Assembly (NCBI GenBank): GCA_003526375.1
Contig: DPDG01000114.1
Location: 1 to 64,000, forward strand
Length of the DNA: 64,000 bases
Source: Lentisphaeria bacterium
GTDB lineage: Bacteria > Verrucomicrobiota > Lentisphaeria > Victivallales > UBA1829
Direction of reading: 5' to 3'
Positions 43,078-51,779 of this stretch are shown here, piece by piece. Made by a program: the position numbers and the translations under genes. The notes beneath the pieces were generated by a model. The model saw only the letters and a program-made list of their open reading frames with translations. It was not told the DNA's origin and made no database searches. Position 1 is the stretch's first letter. The number at the start of each line of letters is the position of its first letter.

Positions 43078-44137
43078 CAGGATTAAAAAGGCGATCAAGA
43101 AATATTTCTTTCCGGAGATGATTCAGGATTCTTTTGATTTTACTCATCCGTTCGGAATTCCAGATCTTCCGAAATTGTATGTCCGTTCTTTTGGAGAAAG
43201 AAATCCTGACAAAATTTTTTATGTGATTTGGAGAGACCGCCTGGGGTCCGGCTTTTTTTCCAATTTTACGCAAGTCATATCGCATATGATGCTCGCGGAG
43301 CGACATGGCTGGATTCCCGTTGTTGACTATCTGAACTTCAGGACGATATACAATGAACCGGAACCTGTCAACGGAACATGCAATGCCTGGGAATACTATT
43401 TCAGGCAGATATCGCCTTACACTCTTGATGAAGTCTATTCCAGCAGGAATGTTTTGTTTGCCGAAGGAAATACTTATCCCTCTCTTTTCTGCCGGAACAA
43501 CAGGGAATACAGAGAGTTTCTGGATCAAAAAATTCAGTTGCAGGATTGGATTGCGGACGAATTCCTCAAATATAAGAAATTGTTGGATGCTTCTTTTGTA
43601 TTGGGAATTCATTTCCGTGGCAAGGAAATGAATACAACCCCGGGGCATCCTTTTGCACCGACTGTCCGGCAGATGCTGACGCAGACGGATTTTATTCTGG
43701 AGCAGTATCCTGTTGATAAGATATTTTTTTCTTCCGAGGAAAAAGATTATCTGGATTTATTTGTGAAACGTTATGGAGATCGATTGATTTATCTTTCTGC
43801 ATTCAGAGTTTCAAAGATCAATGCTTATAATATGAATCCGAGACCGCATCACCGTTATCTGCTTGGAAAGGAGGCTTTGCTGGATTCTCTTATGCTGAGT
43901 TCATGTGATATTCTGCTGTGCGGGCGGTCCGGCATTACTTATCATGCGGTCAGAAGCAGCAGTCGCCTGAAGAAAGTTTACACCATCCATAACGGTTTTA
44001 ACTCAAAAAATAGATTGCTTGCCAAATATCTTTACCGTATCAGAAAATATCTTCCGTCTGAGTTTGGCGGTCTGAAAAATGCAATTACAGTAAGCGGAAA
44101 TTCGGAATTGGAAAATACGTTATATGAATCGGAATGA
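43064..44137 (+). CDS. Fucosyltransferase-like protein (NodZ/O-FucT superfamily, tentative)
   Basis: A 357-residue protein without membrane segments. It resembles the GT23/GT65/GT68-type fold: GSGFFSNFTQVISHMMLAE near residue 63, a basic nucleotide-binding motif LGIHFRGKEM near residue 182, DKIFFSSEEKDYLDLF, and DILLCGRSGITYHAV near residue 284. These families use GDP-fucose, which gmd and fcl in the same operon supply. The start at 43064 has GGGAG eight bases upstream and overlaps the GT9 gene by 14 bases. The assignment is moderate; no exact family match is claimed. Confidence 0.65.
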   Translation: MRHIDRIKKAIKKYFFPEMIQDSFDFTHPFGIPDLPKLYVRSFGERNPDKIFYVIWRDRLGSGFFSNFTQVISHMMLAERHGWIPVVDYLNFRTIYNEPEPVNGTCNAWEYYFRQISPYTLDEVYSSRNVLFAEGNTYPSLFCRNNREYREFLDQKIQLQDWIADEFLKYKKLLDASFVLGIHFRGKEMNTTPGHPFAPTVRQMLTQTDFILEQYPVDKIFFSSEEKDYLDLFVKRYGDRLIYLSAFRVSKINAYNMNPRPHHRYLLGKEALLDSLMLSSCDILLCGRSGITYHAVRSSSRLKKVYTIHNGFNSKNRLLAKYLYRIRKYLPSEFGGLKNAITVSGNSELENTLYESE

Positions 44138-45156
44138 TCATTGTGATTGGCGGATATTTATTTGGAAAGGATAGGTCTGGTGATCTAAGAGTAACAGGAC
44201 TCATGGCAAAATATTGTAAATCTGTTCAGAGATTTTTGGGAATAGACGGAAAAATGATTGTTGAAAGAAAAAAAAATGCATTGGTTACCGGAGGAACGAA
44301 GTATGATGTTGCGGCTTTTGCCGTTTTGCTTCTGAGTTTTCTTGATAAGAATCCCGGTTTGATTGATGAATTTGTTGTTTTTCATGATGGTATTTCCAAA
44401 AAAGATCAGCAACTGCTGAACCGGATTCTGCCTTCAAGATTTGTAAGATATTCTTTTCCCGGTGGAATTTCCGGATTTCCGGAGATTATAAAGTCATATT
44501 TCACGACTATGGTTTTCTGTAAATATGAATGTTTCCGCTTGTTGCGGGATTACAGAAATGTAATTTGGAGTGATTATGATGTTGTTGTCGCTGGTGACCT
44601 GTCTCCTTTGCTTGATGAAAATTCCTCTGGTTTCCGGGTGATGCCGGACCATAAATTGCAGTTAAAGGATATGTTTAACCCATTGCCTGTCCAATTGGCG
44701 GAGACACGTTATGAATTGAATGCTCCGGCTGTTGCGACCCCGTTATTTGTTTTTTCCGATATTATGCCGAACCAGGAAAAATACTATCAGTGGTGTATTG
44801 AAAAAACTTGTGAATACGTTGATTTTCTGTATTTGCCGGAACAGGCTGTTTTTACAATGTTGCTCCAGAATTTTGACATTCATTACAGTAAAATTCCTTA
44901 CTTCCCTTACTGTGTTCATCCGGAACTGGATAAGGAATTCTGCGGCGATGCCGTGATTTTTCATTCCTGGGGACGTCCTAAATTCTGGAGTGGATTGGAT
45001 TTCCCTCTGTGGCTGAAATACTATCATCAATGGTTGGCTCTCGGCGGTTCTCCTCACCGGGAGATGGGAAAAGTGTATCCATTGTGGCAGACATTGAAAA
45101 GAAATCTGAAAAAGCATTTGCGGGAAATGCTGAAAAGATTCCATATTGGAAAATAA
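44134..45156 (+). CDS. Family 8-like glycosyltransferase
   Basis: A 340-residue protein. The segment FRLLRDYRNVIWSDYDVVVAGDLSPLLDE (near residue 150) carries the DxD metal motif and the loop typical of GT8, and AVIFHSWGRPKFWSGL near residue 275 corresponds to the GT8 H-x(n)-K-W end motif. It overlaps the previous gene (ATGA) and ends the plus-strand operon. Its stop is six bases from the stop of the convergent operon. Confidence 0.8.
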   Translation: MIIVIGGYLFGKDRSGDLRVTGLMAKYCKSVQRFLGIDGKMIVERKKNALVTGGTKYDVAAFAVLLLSFLDKNPGLIDEFVVFHDGISKKDQQLLNRILPSRFVRYSFPGGISGFPEIIKSYFTTMVFCKYECFRLLRDYRNVIWSDYDVVVAGDLSPLLDENSSGFRVMPDHKLQLKDMFNPLPVQLAETRYELNAPAVATPLFVFSDIMPNQEKYYQWCIEKTCEYVDFLYLPEQAVFTMLLQNFDIHYSKIPYFPYCVHPELDKEFCGDAVIFHSWGRPKFWSGLDFPLWLKYYHQWLALGGSPHREMGKVYPLWQTLKRNLKKHLREMLKRFHIGK

Positions 45157-45162
45157 CTTCCG

Positions 45163-45891
45163 TTACATAGTTCTTCTTGTGATTTTATCTTTGAACCACT
45201 CCCAGGCCAGTAATAGCCTGTAAGTTATTTTCATGAGAATGGAAAATTCATTTTGAATAAAAGATTTTCTTTCAATGATGTGTTGATCGCCGGTTGAGGA
45301 AATTCCTGTCCGGTCAAATATTGTGAGAGGAACATCAATGACAGTATATTTTATGTTATGAAAAACAATTGCCCGGAAGAAAAAGACAAAATCCGCGATA
45401 ATGGCATACCTTTCATCATAAAAACCGACTTGGTCAAAAAGTTTGCGTTGGATTAATGTCGATGGATGGGGGAGGTAGCTGCCGATTAAAGTCAGGAATG
45501 AAAAGTCCTGCCGAGGTAGATAACCGTCAGACTGCGCCTGATACATCAGACGGCACGATATCATAGGGTAATCCGAGTCCAGATAAGTCCGGATATTTTT
45601 CAGAGCTTCCGCATTGTACAAGATATCTCCGGAGTTCAGGAACAGGCAATATTCTCCATGAGCCTGAAGAATACCTTTGTTCATCGCATTGTAAATGCCT
45701 TGATCCGGTTCAGAGATCCAGCAGGAGATCTTCTTTTCATATTGCCGTATGATATCTGCGCTGCCGTCAGTCGAAGCGCCGTCGATTACGATATATTCAT
45801 AATCACGGCAAGTCTGCGCAATGACGCTCCGGATTGTTTTTTCCAGTCCGTCTTTATTATTCCTGTTGATTGTGATAATAGAGAGTTTCAT
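45163..45891 (-). CDS. Family 2 glycosyltransferase (WcaA-like)
   Basis: A 242-residue GT-A transferase with LSIITINRNNKDGLEKTIRSV at the N-terminus, YIVIDGASTDGSADII, EPDQGIYNAMNKGI and LNSGDILYNAEAL. It resembles the transferase at 39635 in layout. It is the last gene of the minus-strand polysaccharide operon and overlaps the gene upstream of it by four bases. The sugar linkage is unknown. Confidence 0.9.
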   Translation of the reverse strand: MKLSIITINRNNKDGLEKTIRSVIAQTCRDYEYIVIDGASTDGSADIIRQYEKKISCWISEPDQGIYNAMNKGILQAHGEYCLFLNSGDILYNAEALKNIRTYLDSDYPMISCRLMYQAQSDGYLPRQDFSFLTLIGSYLPHPSTLIQRKLFDQVGFYDERYAIIADFVFFFRAIVFHNIKYTVIDVPLTIFDRTGISSTGDQHIIERKSFIQNEFSILMKITYRLLLAWEWFKDKITRRTM

Positions 45892-46940
45892 CGATAATCC
45901 TTGAAACTGCGGAAAAACGCAAAATATGTATACCCACGAAAGAGAAGTCTACCAGTTAAGATATAAAGGATATTCTCTATATATGCAGAGAGTCTCCTTT
46001 TTATGAAACCTTTTTTATTATCTGATGGTATGACTCTGGTAAAAGTGAACTTTGTTTTTATTGCTGTTTTCTCAAGATTTTGTTTTAAAATATCTCTGCT
46101 TTTGCAGAGTTCAATGTAATATCTGCGGACAAAAAAGTCCAAAAATTCTGAGGGAATGTAAGGTAGCCAGATTCCTTCACAAGGTGTGATCATACTATAC
46201 TTGAGCATTTTTGTTCCCTGATAGTGATAGGAAATCAAATCTATTCCATTGATTTTTGGTTTATCAGTGAAGATAAATTGATATTTGAAACAGTTCCATG
46301 GCGCGACTCCGGCGCCGGATGCCGCATTCAGGGCTACGGCTCCGAATTCCCCTGGCCATGTGTCAAGATACTTCTGATCGGCATATTTGCCGTTTTCATA
46401 GAAATCATAACACCATTCAATGCACTGCCTTCTCCATTTTTCAAGGCATCTTTTCCCTGTCTCATCATTGCGGTAAAGCTGGAATGACATATTGAAGTAT
46501 CCGACTTTTTTGGCAAAATCAACTGAAACAGGTGCAAAATCGTGTTCGAAGATGAGCAGTGAAGCCTGTCCCAGCCTGCGGTATACGGGTTCCGGCGAGG
46601 AAAAGAAATAGAGATCGGAATCCAGATATCCGAGAATATCAATTCCCGGGAACTTCCGCAGAATATACAGAGGCAATACCGGGCTCAATGTGAAGATGTA
46701 CTCCACACGACTCCGGTTTTCCCGGCAGGCGGAAAATTCCGGGTCGTCTGCTTCGATATCGGAAAGAGGAATTGGTATGATTTCCGGATGACGCAGCATC
46801 TGCAGATTTTGAAAGACCGTATCGTCCAGACAAGCCACATACAACTTGAATTCGATTCCCGTTGCCTTCAGTGAACGGTAGAGAGTGTATCCGTAGATCA
46901 GATAGTTGCTGTCGAAACAGGTGCAGAAGTGGAATGTCAT
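45888..46940 (-). CDS. Putative GT-A glycosyltransferase
   Basis: A 350-residue protein starting FHFCTCFDSNYLIYGYTLYRSL, with a metal-binding YLDSDLYFFSSPEP motif near residue 105 and a conserved NMSFQLYRNDETGKRCLEKWR segment. This resembles GT8-like nucleotide-sugar transferases in polysaccharide loci. The C-terminal 80 residues are basic and may touch the membrane. It overlaps the aminotransferase gene and the GT2 gene by four bases each. Confidence 0.78.
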   Translation of the reverse strand: MTFHFCTCFDSNYLIYGYTLYRSLKATGIEFKLYVACLDDTVFQNLQMLRHPEIIPIPLSDIEADDPEFSACRENRSRVEYIFTLSPVLPLYILRKFPGIDILGYLDSDLYFFSSPEPVYRRLGQASLLIFEHDFAPVSVDFAKKVGYFNMSFQLYRNDETGKRCLEKWRRQCIEWCYDFYENGKYADQKYLDTWPGEFGAVALNAASGAGVAPWNCFKYQFIFTDKPKINGIDLISYHYQGTKMLKYSMITPCEGIWLPYIPSEFLDFFVRRYYIELCKSRDILKQNLEKTAIKTKFTFTRVIPSDNKKGFIKRRLSAYIENILYILTGRLLFRGYTYFAFFRSFKDYR

Positions 46941-48043
46941 GAAAAGAATCTCTGTATTTTTTCGATCATATAATTCAGCTCCGTTTCCGTCAGTTCAGAA
47001 AACATCGGAAGGCTCAGGATCATTTCATTGACCTGCTCCGTCACGGGCAGGGGAACCGCCATTTGCCGTGAAACATAGGCAGGCTGCCTGTGAACGGGGA
47101 CAGGATAATGAACGGCTGATGCAATCCCGTTTGCGGCAAGGTAGTCCCGGAGCTGATTCCGTTTTGCATACCGAATGACGTACTGATGGTAGACATGCCG
47201 GCTTGCGGGGGGCTCTCCGGGGAGCGTCAGCTCCTGAATATGGCGGAACGCTTCATTGTATTTTTGCGCAATGATTCGCCTGCTGGCATTGTCCTTCTCA
47301 AGGAATGGAAGTTTTACGGACAAGATTCCCGCCTGTAATTCATCCAGACGGGAATTGATTCCGGGAAAACTGCTGATAAAGCGTTTTTCCCAGCCATATT
47401 GGCGTAACGCGCGAATCTTTCCGGCAAGCTCAGGATTAGAGGTGACAACTGCGCCGCCGTCTCCCAGACAGCCGAGGTTTTTAGTCGGGTAGAAGCTGAA
47501 ACATCCGGCGGTTCCGAGAGAGCCGCAAGGGCATTCTTTATATTTGGCTCCATGCGCTTGTGCGCAGTCCTCAATTACCGGAATGCCCGCTTTTTCCGCA
47601 ATGGCAAGAATTCTGTCCATGTCCGCCGGGCATCCGAAAAGATGCACGACGACGATTGCTTTTATGAGAGGGTCTTTTTTCAGCAGTTCCTTCAGGGAAT
47701 CGGGGGACATTGTATAGGTTTCGGGGCAAATATCGGCAAAAACCGCTTCCGCTCCCGATCGCTCAATTCCGGCGACGGTGGCGACAGCCGTGTTGGCGAC
47801 GGTTGCCACATGATTTCCGTTTCTGATGCCCATAGCCCGCAGAACCAGCTCGATTGCATCCGTTCCATTGGCACAGCCGATACACTGTTCTGTTCCGCAA
47901 AAGGCGGCAAAAGCGGCCTCGAAAGCGTCCACTTCCTTTCCCAGGATGTACCATCCGCTGTTTAAGACGGAGGCTATTTTCTTTTCCAGGAGTTCCGCAT
48001 AGTGCTGCCGGGAACGCAGCGGGCTGGATTGAGGAATGTTCAT
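46937..48043 (-). CDS. DegT/DnrJ/EryC1-family aminotransferase (FdtB/QdtB-like)
   Basis: A 368-residue PLP enzyme that probably converts dTDP-3-keto-6-deoxyhexose to dTDP-3-amino-3,6-dideoxyhexose. Evidence is CANGTDAIELVLRAMG near residue 58, EDCAQAHGA, and the PLP Lys in FSFYPTKNLGCLGDGGAVV near residue 183. The FdtB assignment comes mainly from the overlapping FdtA-like ketoisomerase gene. rmlA/rmlB, needed for the precursor, and the N-acyltransferase are not in the window. Confidence 0.9.
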   Translation of the reverse strand: MNIPQSSPLRSRQHYAELLEKKIASVLNSGWYILGKEVDAFEAAFAAFCGTEQCIGCANGTDAIELVLRAMGIRNGNHVATVANTAVATVAGIERSGAEAVFADICPETYTMSPDSLKELLKKDPLIKAIVVVHLFGCPADMDRILAIAEKAGIPVIEDCAQAHGAKYKECPCGSLGTAGCFSFYPTKNLGCLGDGGAVVTSNPELAGKIRALRQYGWEKRFISSFPGINSRLDELQAGILSVKLPFLEKDNASRRIIAQKYNEAFRHIQELTLPGEPPASRHVYHQYVIRYAKRNQLRDYLAANGIASAVHYPVPVHRQPAYVSRQMAVPLPVTEQVNEMILSLPMFSELTETELNYMIEKIQRFFS

Positions 48044-48468
48044 TTTGCTCCTTTCACATACTGCAGAAACGCGTCATAGTTCCGGATATAGTCGGACTCG
48101 TCATAGTAATCGGAGGCGGCGACAAGTAAAACGCATCCGCTGGAAAAGCTGTGCATTGTATGCCAGAGACAAGGTCCCAGGATAACTCCTTCATTGTCTT
48201 TCCACATCAGGACGTCCTGCCGGTTGGTTCCATCGTCAAGGGAAAGCATGAAGCTGCCGTTGATGCAGAAGATCACCTGCCGGAGCGTTTTGTGGGCATG
48301 TTTGCCCCGGATGCTGGACTGATGTTCCAGATTGTTGATATAATAAACTCTCTTTATATCAAATGGAATGTCCCGCCGGGCTTCCATGATGCACAATGCC
48401 CCGTCCCGTTCATCAATGATGCGCTTCAGCGTGACGGTTCCGGAATTGCGAACTGTGATCTTCAGCAT
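48040..48468 (-). CDS. FdtA/QdtA-like dTDP-4-keto-6-deoxyhexose ketoisomerase (cupin)
   Basis: A 142-residue single-domain cupin that moves the keto group from C4 to C3. The family signature RGKHAHKTLRQVIFCINGSF lies near residue 54 and the C-terminal pattern VAASDYYDESDYIRNYDAFL near residue 120. AGGAG eight bases before ATG 48468 sets the start (48498 lacks an SD). Whether the product is the galacto (Fuc3N) or gluco (Qui3N) form cannot be read. It has its own promoter and overlaps the aminotransferase gene. Confidence 0.9.
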   Translation of the reverse strand: MLKITVRNSGTVTLKRIIDERDGALCIMEARRDIPFDIKRVYYINNLEHQSSIRGKHAHKTLRQVIFCINGSFMLSLDDGTNRQDVLMWKDNEGVILGPCLWHTMHSFSSGCVLLVAASDYYDESDYIRNYDAFLQYVKGAK

Positions 48469-48499
48469 CGGTTTTTCTCCTGTCTGGTTCTTTGACAAT

Positions 48500-48527
48500 A
48501 TTATATCAGAGAGTGCAAAAAAAGCAA
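48500..48527 (-). promoter_or_regulatory. Internal promoter upstream of the FdtA-like gene
   Basis: On the complement, TTGCTT (48522-48527) and a consensus TATAAT (48500-48505) are 16 bp apart, 32 bases upstream of the start, in the 93-bp gap after the FkbM-like gene. Confidence 0.5.
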
Positions 48528-48561
48528 ATACTTCCTTAATGATTTGTAAGTTGTACTAAGC

Positions 48562-49536
48562 TTAAAGATAATTCTCAATAAGCCGATGCAACCTGTCCTT
48601 TACTTTCCTCATGAAAGGACGATGGAAACTCAGCCTTATATTTTTTTCGGCAAATTCAATGATTGCATTCAATGCCTGTTCCTCTGGATAACGTTGGCTC
48701 ATAAGGACGGCAAACTCATACGTCATTCCGAATTGTTCCCGCAGGATGCAGGCGACAAGAAACAGCAGGGAATCACGAAGATCCCATTCCGCATAATTCA
48801 AACCTGTGTTCAGGTAAAGGGCATTGACCCATGCCGGTGATTTTTTTGCAAAAAATGAGTAGCTGTCAGGAGACATTCCGGATGGGATGAATTTTTTTAT
48901 GATATCTGCTCTGGTCCGGTGGACGTGTTGAACTTCTAATGAATCTAGAAAGAAAGATTTGCCAGAAATCCATTTTAATAAAGCATCGAATTTGTCTTCT
49001 TGTCGATAAGCATCGATGAACCCCGGTTCAAATTCCGCAATTTTGATAAGCGGAATGATTTCATTTCCTAAACTCTGAAATAGTCTTAAATCAGTTCCCT
49101 GAGAATCTGTCTTGAACCAATCGACATAGTTCAGACCGCTCTCCTGTAAGGCTTTTCGCAAGGTAATGCATTTTAGTTTGCATTTCTTTTCTATTTCAAA
49201 TAACGGTTGAAAATTCCAGAATGCCAGCGAGGTGTGATCCGGTTGAAGAAGGCTGGAACAATACGGTGATTTCGTAAGATAAAAGTCAGTATCTTCAATA
49301 TCGTCAGCTGTGACGATCTTATGAAACAGGAACAGCTTTTTATATCCCGAATCTTCTTTTTCTGTTATTGGATATTCTCGCTCATCGGCATCAAATGCAA
49401 GACATATTGAATATGGTGCGATATCCGACCATGTCCCATGGATGGCTCCGGACGCACCGACATCAATCAAAACAGGCGGTTTTTCATGAAATTCCCGCCG
49501 TCTCAAAAGTTGCGAAATAAGCTCGTTCTTCTTCAT
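48562..49536 (-). CDS. FkbM-family methyltransferase
   Basis: A 324-residue protein with a SAM-binding start PVLIDVGASGAIHGTW near residue 21 and the FkbM signature YVDWFKTDSQGTDLRLFQSLG near residue 137. FkbM members O-methylate sugars or other hydroxyls; here a polysaccharide residue is the likely target. The C-terminal 120 residues extend beyond the methyltransferase fold and are not recognised. It overlaps the TIGR04325-like gene by four bases. Confidence 0.82.
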   Translation of the reverse strand: MKKNELISQLLRRREFHEKPPVLIDVGASGAIHGTWSDIAPYSICLAFDADEREYPITEKEDSGYKKLFLFHKIVTADDIEDTDFYLTKSPYCSSLLQPDHTSLAFWNFQPLFEIEKKCKLKCITLRKALQESGLNYVDWFKTDSQGTDLRLFQSLGNEIIPLIKIAEFEPGFIDAYRQEDKFDALLKWISGKSFFLDSLEVQHVHRTRADIIKKFIPSGMSPDSYSFFAKKSPAWVNALYLNTGLNYAEWDLRDSLLFLVACILREQFGMTYEFAVLMSQRYPEEQALNAIIEFAEKNIRLSFHRPFMRKVKDRLHRLIENYL

Positions 49537-50381
49537 AAGCGATGTTTTTCACCTCCAGTTGATGGTATTCTTTTCCATAGTTGTCCCCGGTATTCTGCAA
49601 ATGCAGACGGATTCATAAGTTTGATTCCGACAGGATAACTCAAGAAATCATCCTGTAAGGTGTAACAGGGAGACAACAGATTGGAAAAATCATTCCTTCC
49701 GAATATTTGTACTGCATAGGAGCCTGGGTAAATGCTGGGGGGTACATGCTGGATGCAGTAATGGCGCTTTTCATTTTCTGTGAAAATCGGAGTCCGGTCA
49801 ATCAGAATGTAATCGCACTCCGCATCCATTACTTTTTGAAGAAGCGGTTGAAAGTCCGGCAGATACTGAAGCACGCTGGAGAAAAGCACAATGTCCGGTT
49901 TCCCGTTTCGGAAAACATCTTCGACGGATTGCTGGAAACTGATTTCCGGGAACCCTTTCAACAGTTCTCTGCCGGCTTCCGTGAAGTGTTTTTGTTCCAC
50001 GATTTCCCATGAGATCTTCCTGAAGCAGGAGAGAAACTTCCGGTTTTGGAAATAGACACTGCCCAGAGAACCTCCGAAGTCCAAAAGATGAAGCTCCTCT
50101 TTCCCGTGCATGGCGAAAAGGAGTGATGAAATCAGAGGATAATTGGGTTCCTCATGGACAAATAAAACGGAATCCCGCTCAAAGACTGCGTTTCCCGCGA
50201 TCACCTCTTTCATCGCATCCTTTACTTTTTCCAGGATATTGGCGGCATCATATCCGACTGCTTCCTTTTGCGCACTTTCCAAGGACGGATAGTTACCAAT
50301 ATATTCCGACTTATTCTTCTTTTCCTGTATGTAGCGTACCAGCCCATAAGGAAGAATATATTTAAAATAATTTCTATTCAT
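49533..50381 (-). CDS. Putative methyltransferase, TIGR04325-like
   Basis: A 282-residue protein. HLLDFGGSLGSVYFQNRKFL near residue 98, followed by WEIVEQKHFTEAGRELL and IVLFSSVLQYLPD, is the pattern of the LIC12133/TIGR04325 methyltransferase-like family found in surface polysaccharide loci. Activity is unproven in the family. It overlaps both neighbours by four bases. Composition is already more AT-rich than the core genome genes. Confidence 0.8.
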   Translation of the reverse strand: MNRNYFKYILPYGLVRYIQEKKNKSEYIGNYPSLESAQKEAVGYDAANILEKVKDAMKEVIAGNAVFERDSVLFVHEEPNYPLISSLLFAMHGKEELHLLDFGGSLGSVYFQNRKFLSCFRKISWEIVEQKHFTEAGRELLKGFPEISFQQSVEDVFRNGKPDIVLFSSVLQYLPDFQPLLQKVMDAECDYILIDRTPIFTENEKRHYCIQHVPPSIYPGSYAVQIFGRNDFSNLLSPCYTLQDDFLSYPVGIKLMNPSAFAEYRGQLWKRIPSTGGEKHRL

Positions 50382-51121
50382 ATATCCTCAATAATTTTTG
50401 CCGGTTCTGAAGTCGTTCTATCATGAAACTTATCCTGAAAATATGCATTAAAAATCATCTGTGCTTCTGAAAAGGAAAAAGCATTAGTAGTGACTCCACT
50501 CCATTTTTTCAAATCTTTAATTTTTACTACACGAGTTATCTCTGCCTTAATACTCTTTTTCCCTAAACATGATAATGCTGCGATTCGATGATTGCCGTTT
50601 TGTACAATAAAACGATGGCTACCATCTATATTTTCTAAACAAAGAACACGGCATGAATCTTTGGAACGGTTATCTTGAAAACTATACTTTTTCATATTAT
50701 AATATGAATTTTCTAACCAACAAAATTCTTCTAAGATCCTAAATTTTAAAATGCCTTCCTTGGAGAAGTGTGTCATAATATCAGGAACATCATTTGGGTC
50801 AGAAGACCATCCCACGGATAAGTTATTAACATTGACATTGTAATCCCATGGATATCTCCATAATGCAGTTTGCCTCATCGGATTTTTGATTCCTAATGCC
50901 TCTTGCATGCTTGCAGGACGATAATAACGTAAAAACTCAATAAAACAATTTGCTGCAAATTCTTTTTGCCCTTGATGTAATTTTCTTATATAGCGTTCAT
51001 ATGGAGGACAAAACTTTGATGTATAGCGAAACGCACAATAATGTACGCATTCATCCAACGGAATATCAGAATAATGTTTTTGAGATGCCTGAAAATAAGA
51101 CTTAATTTTTTGAAAGAACAT
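50378..51121 (-). CDS. ParB/sulfiredoxin-fold-like protein of unknown function
   Basis: A 247-residue protein. One recognisable motif, FIVQNGNHRIAALSCLGKKSI (near residue 175), matches the G-x-H-R-x-A-A loop of the ParB/sulfiredoxin fold, which binds nucleotides in several enzymes. There is no DNA-binding helix-turn-helix, so it is not a partition protein. Its place between methyltransferase genes in a polysaccharide operon suggests a modifying enzyme, possibly a kinase; that is inference. Codon use is strongly AT-rich. Confidence 0.55.
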   Translation of the reverse strand: MFFQKIKSYFQASQKHYSDIPLDECVHYCAFRYTSKFCPPYERYIRKLHQGQKEFAANCFIEFLRYYRPASMQEALGIKNPMRQTALWRYPWDYNVNVNNLSVGWSSDPNDVPDIMTHFSKEGILKFRILEEFCWLENSYYNMKKYSFQDNRSKDSCRVLCLENIDGSHRFIVQNGNHRIAALSCLGKKSIKAEITRVVKIKDLKKWSGVTTNAFSFSEAQMIFNAYFQDKFHDRTTSEPAKIIEDI

Positions 51122-51779
51122 ATATATTAACCTTATATTGTTTATCTGGCAAGAGATGATGAGCTTTTATCTTCCAACCACTTTCTTCAAAAAGAATTTC
51201 TATTTGTTTTTTGTCATGAGAATAATTTTGTATATGTTCCCAAGGAGTTTTTTCTGTCTCTAGCTTACTAAAAGAAATTTTGTTAAAAAAGTAATTTAAA
51301 ATATTTTTTTTCCATGAATACTTTAAATCTGAGTGATTTTCTTTTAATGTAAAAAAATGAACGACTAATTCTTTGGAGACAACTCTTGAAAATTCTTTGA
51401 TGATTTTTTTTAATGTTTTGCTGGAGACAAGATGTGTAAGTCTACAACATATGGCGTATTCAAAACTCATATCTGGAAAAGGTAATTTTTCAGCATTAGC
51501 ATTTATGAGTTGTTCGTTATCTAAGTGATACTTTTTTTTTGCGACAGTAAGCATATCTTCTGACAGGTCACAACCTGTAAAGGAAATACCATATTGAAAG
51601 TAAAATGGAATGAAACGTCCTGTTCCAACGGGTAGATCAAGAAGTTTACTTTTTTGAGGAAGTTTTCCAATATATTTTTTGAAAAAATTTTGCTCTGTTT
51701 GCCAAATAGGTTCAGTAATTCTATCACTATCATAATTTTGAGCTACTTTTCCTGAGTATGCTTTAGTTGCATTGATCAT
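51102..51779 (-). CDS. Class I SAM-dependent methyltransferase
   Basis: A 225-residue protein with LLDLPVGTGRFIPFYFQYG (motif I, near residue 46), TGCDLSEDMLTVAKKK, and ANAEKLPFPDMSFEYAICC, typical of methyltransferase type 11. The ATG at 51779 has GGAG six bases upstream; the longer frame from 51791 lacks an SD. It overlaps the wzt 3' end by 17 bases and the next gene by 20. It is among the most AT-rich genes of the window, which suggests recent acquisition. Confidence 0.87.
   Translation of the reverse strand: MINATKAYSGKVAQNYDSDRITEPIWQTEQNFFKKYIGKLPQKSKLLDLPVGTGRFIPFYFQYGISFTGCDLSEDMLTVAKKKYHLDNEQLINANAEKLPFPDMSFEYAICCRLTHLVSSKTLKKIIKEFSRVVSKELVVHFFTLKENHSDLKYSWKKNILNYFFNKISFSKLETEKTPWEHIQNYSHDKKQIEILFEESGWKIKAHHLLPDKQYKVNIYVLSKN

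Noticed and set aside
50378..51121. ParB chromosome partition protein
   Set aside because: Only the nucleotide-binding loop is shared; no HTH, no parA, and the context is polysaccharide synthesis.
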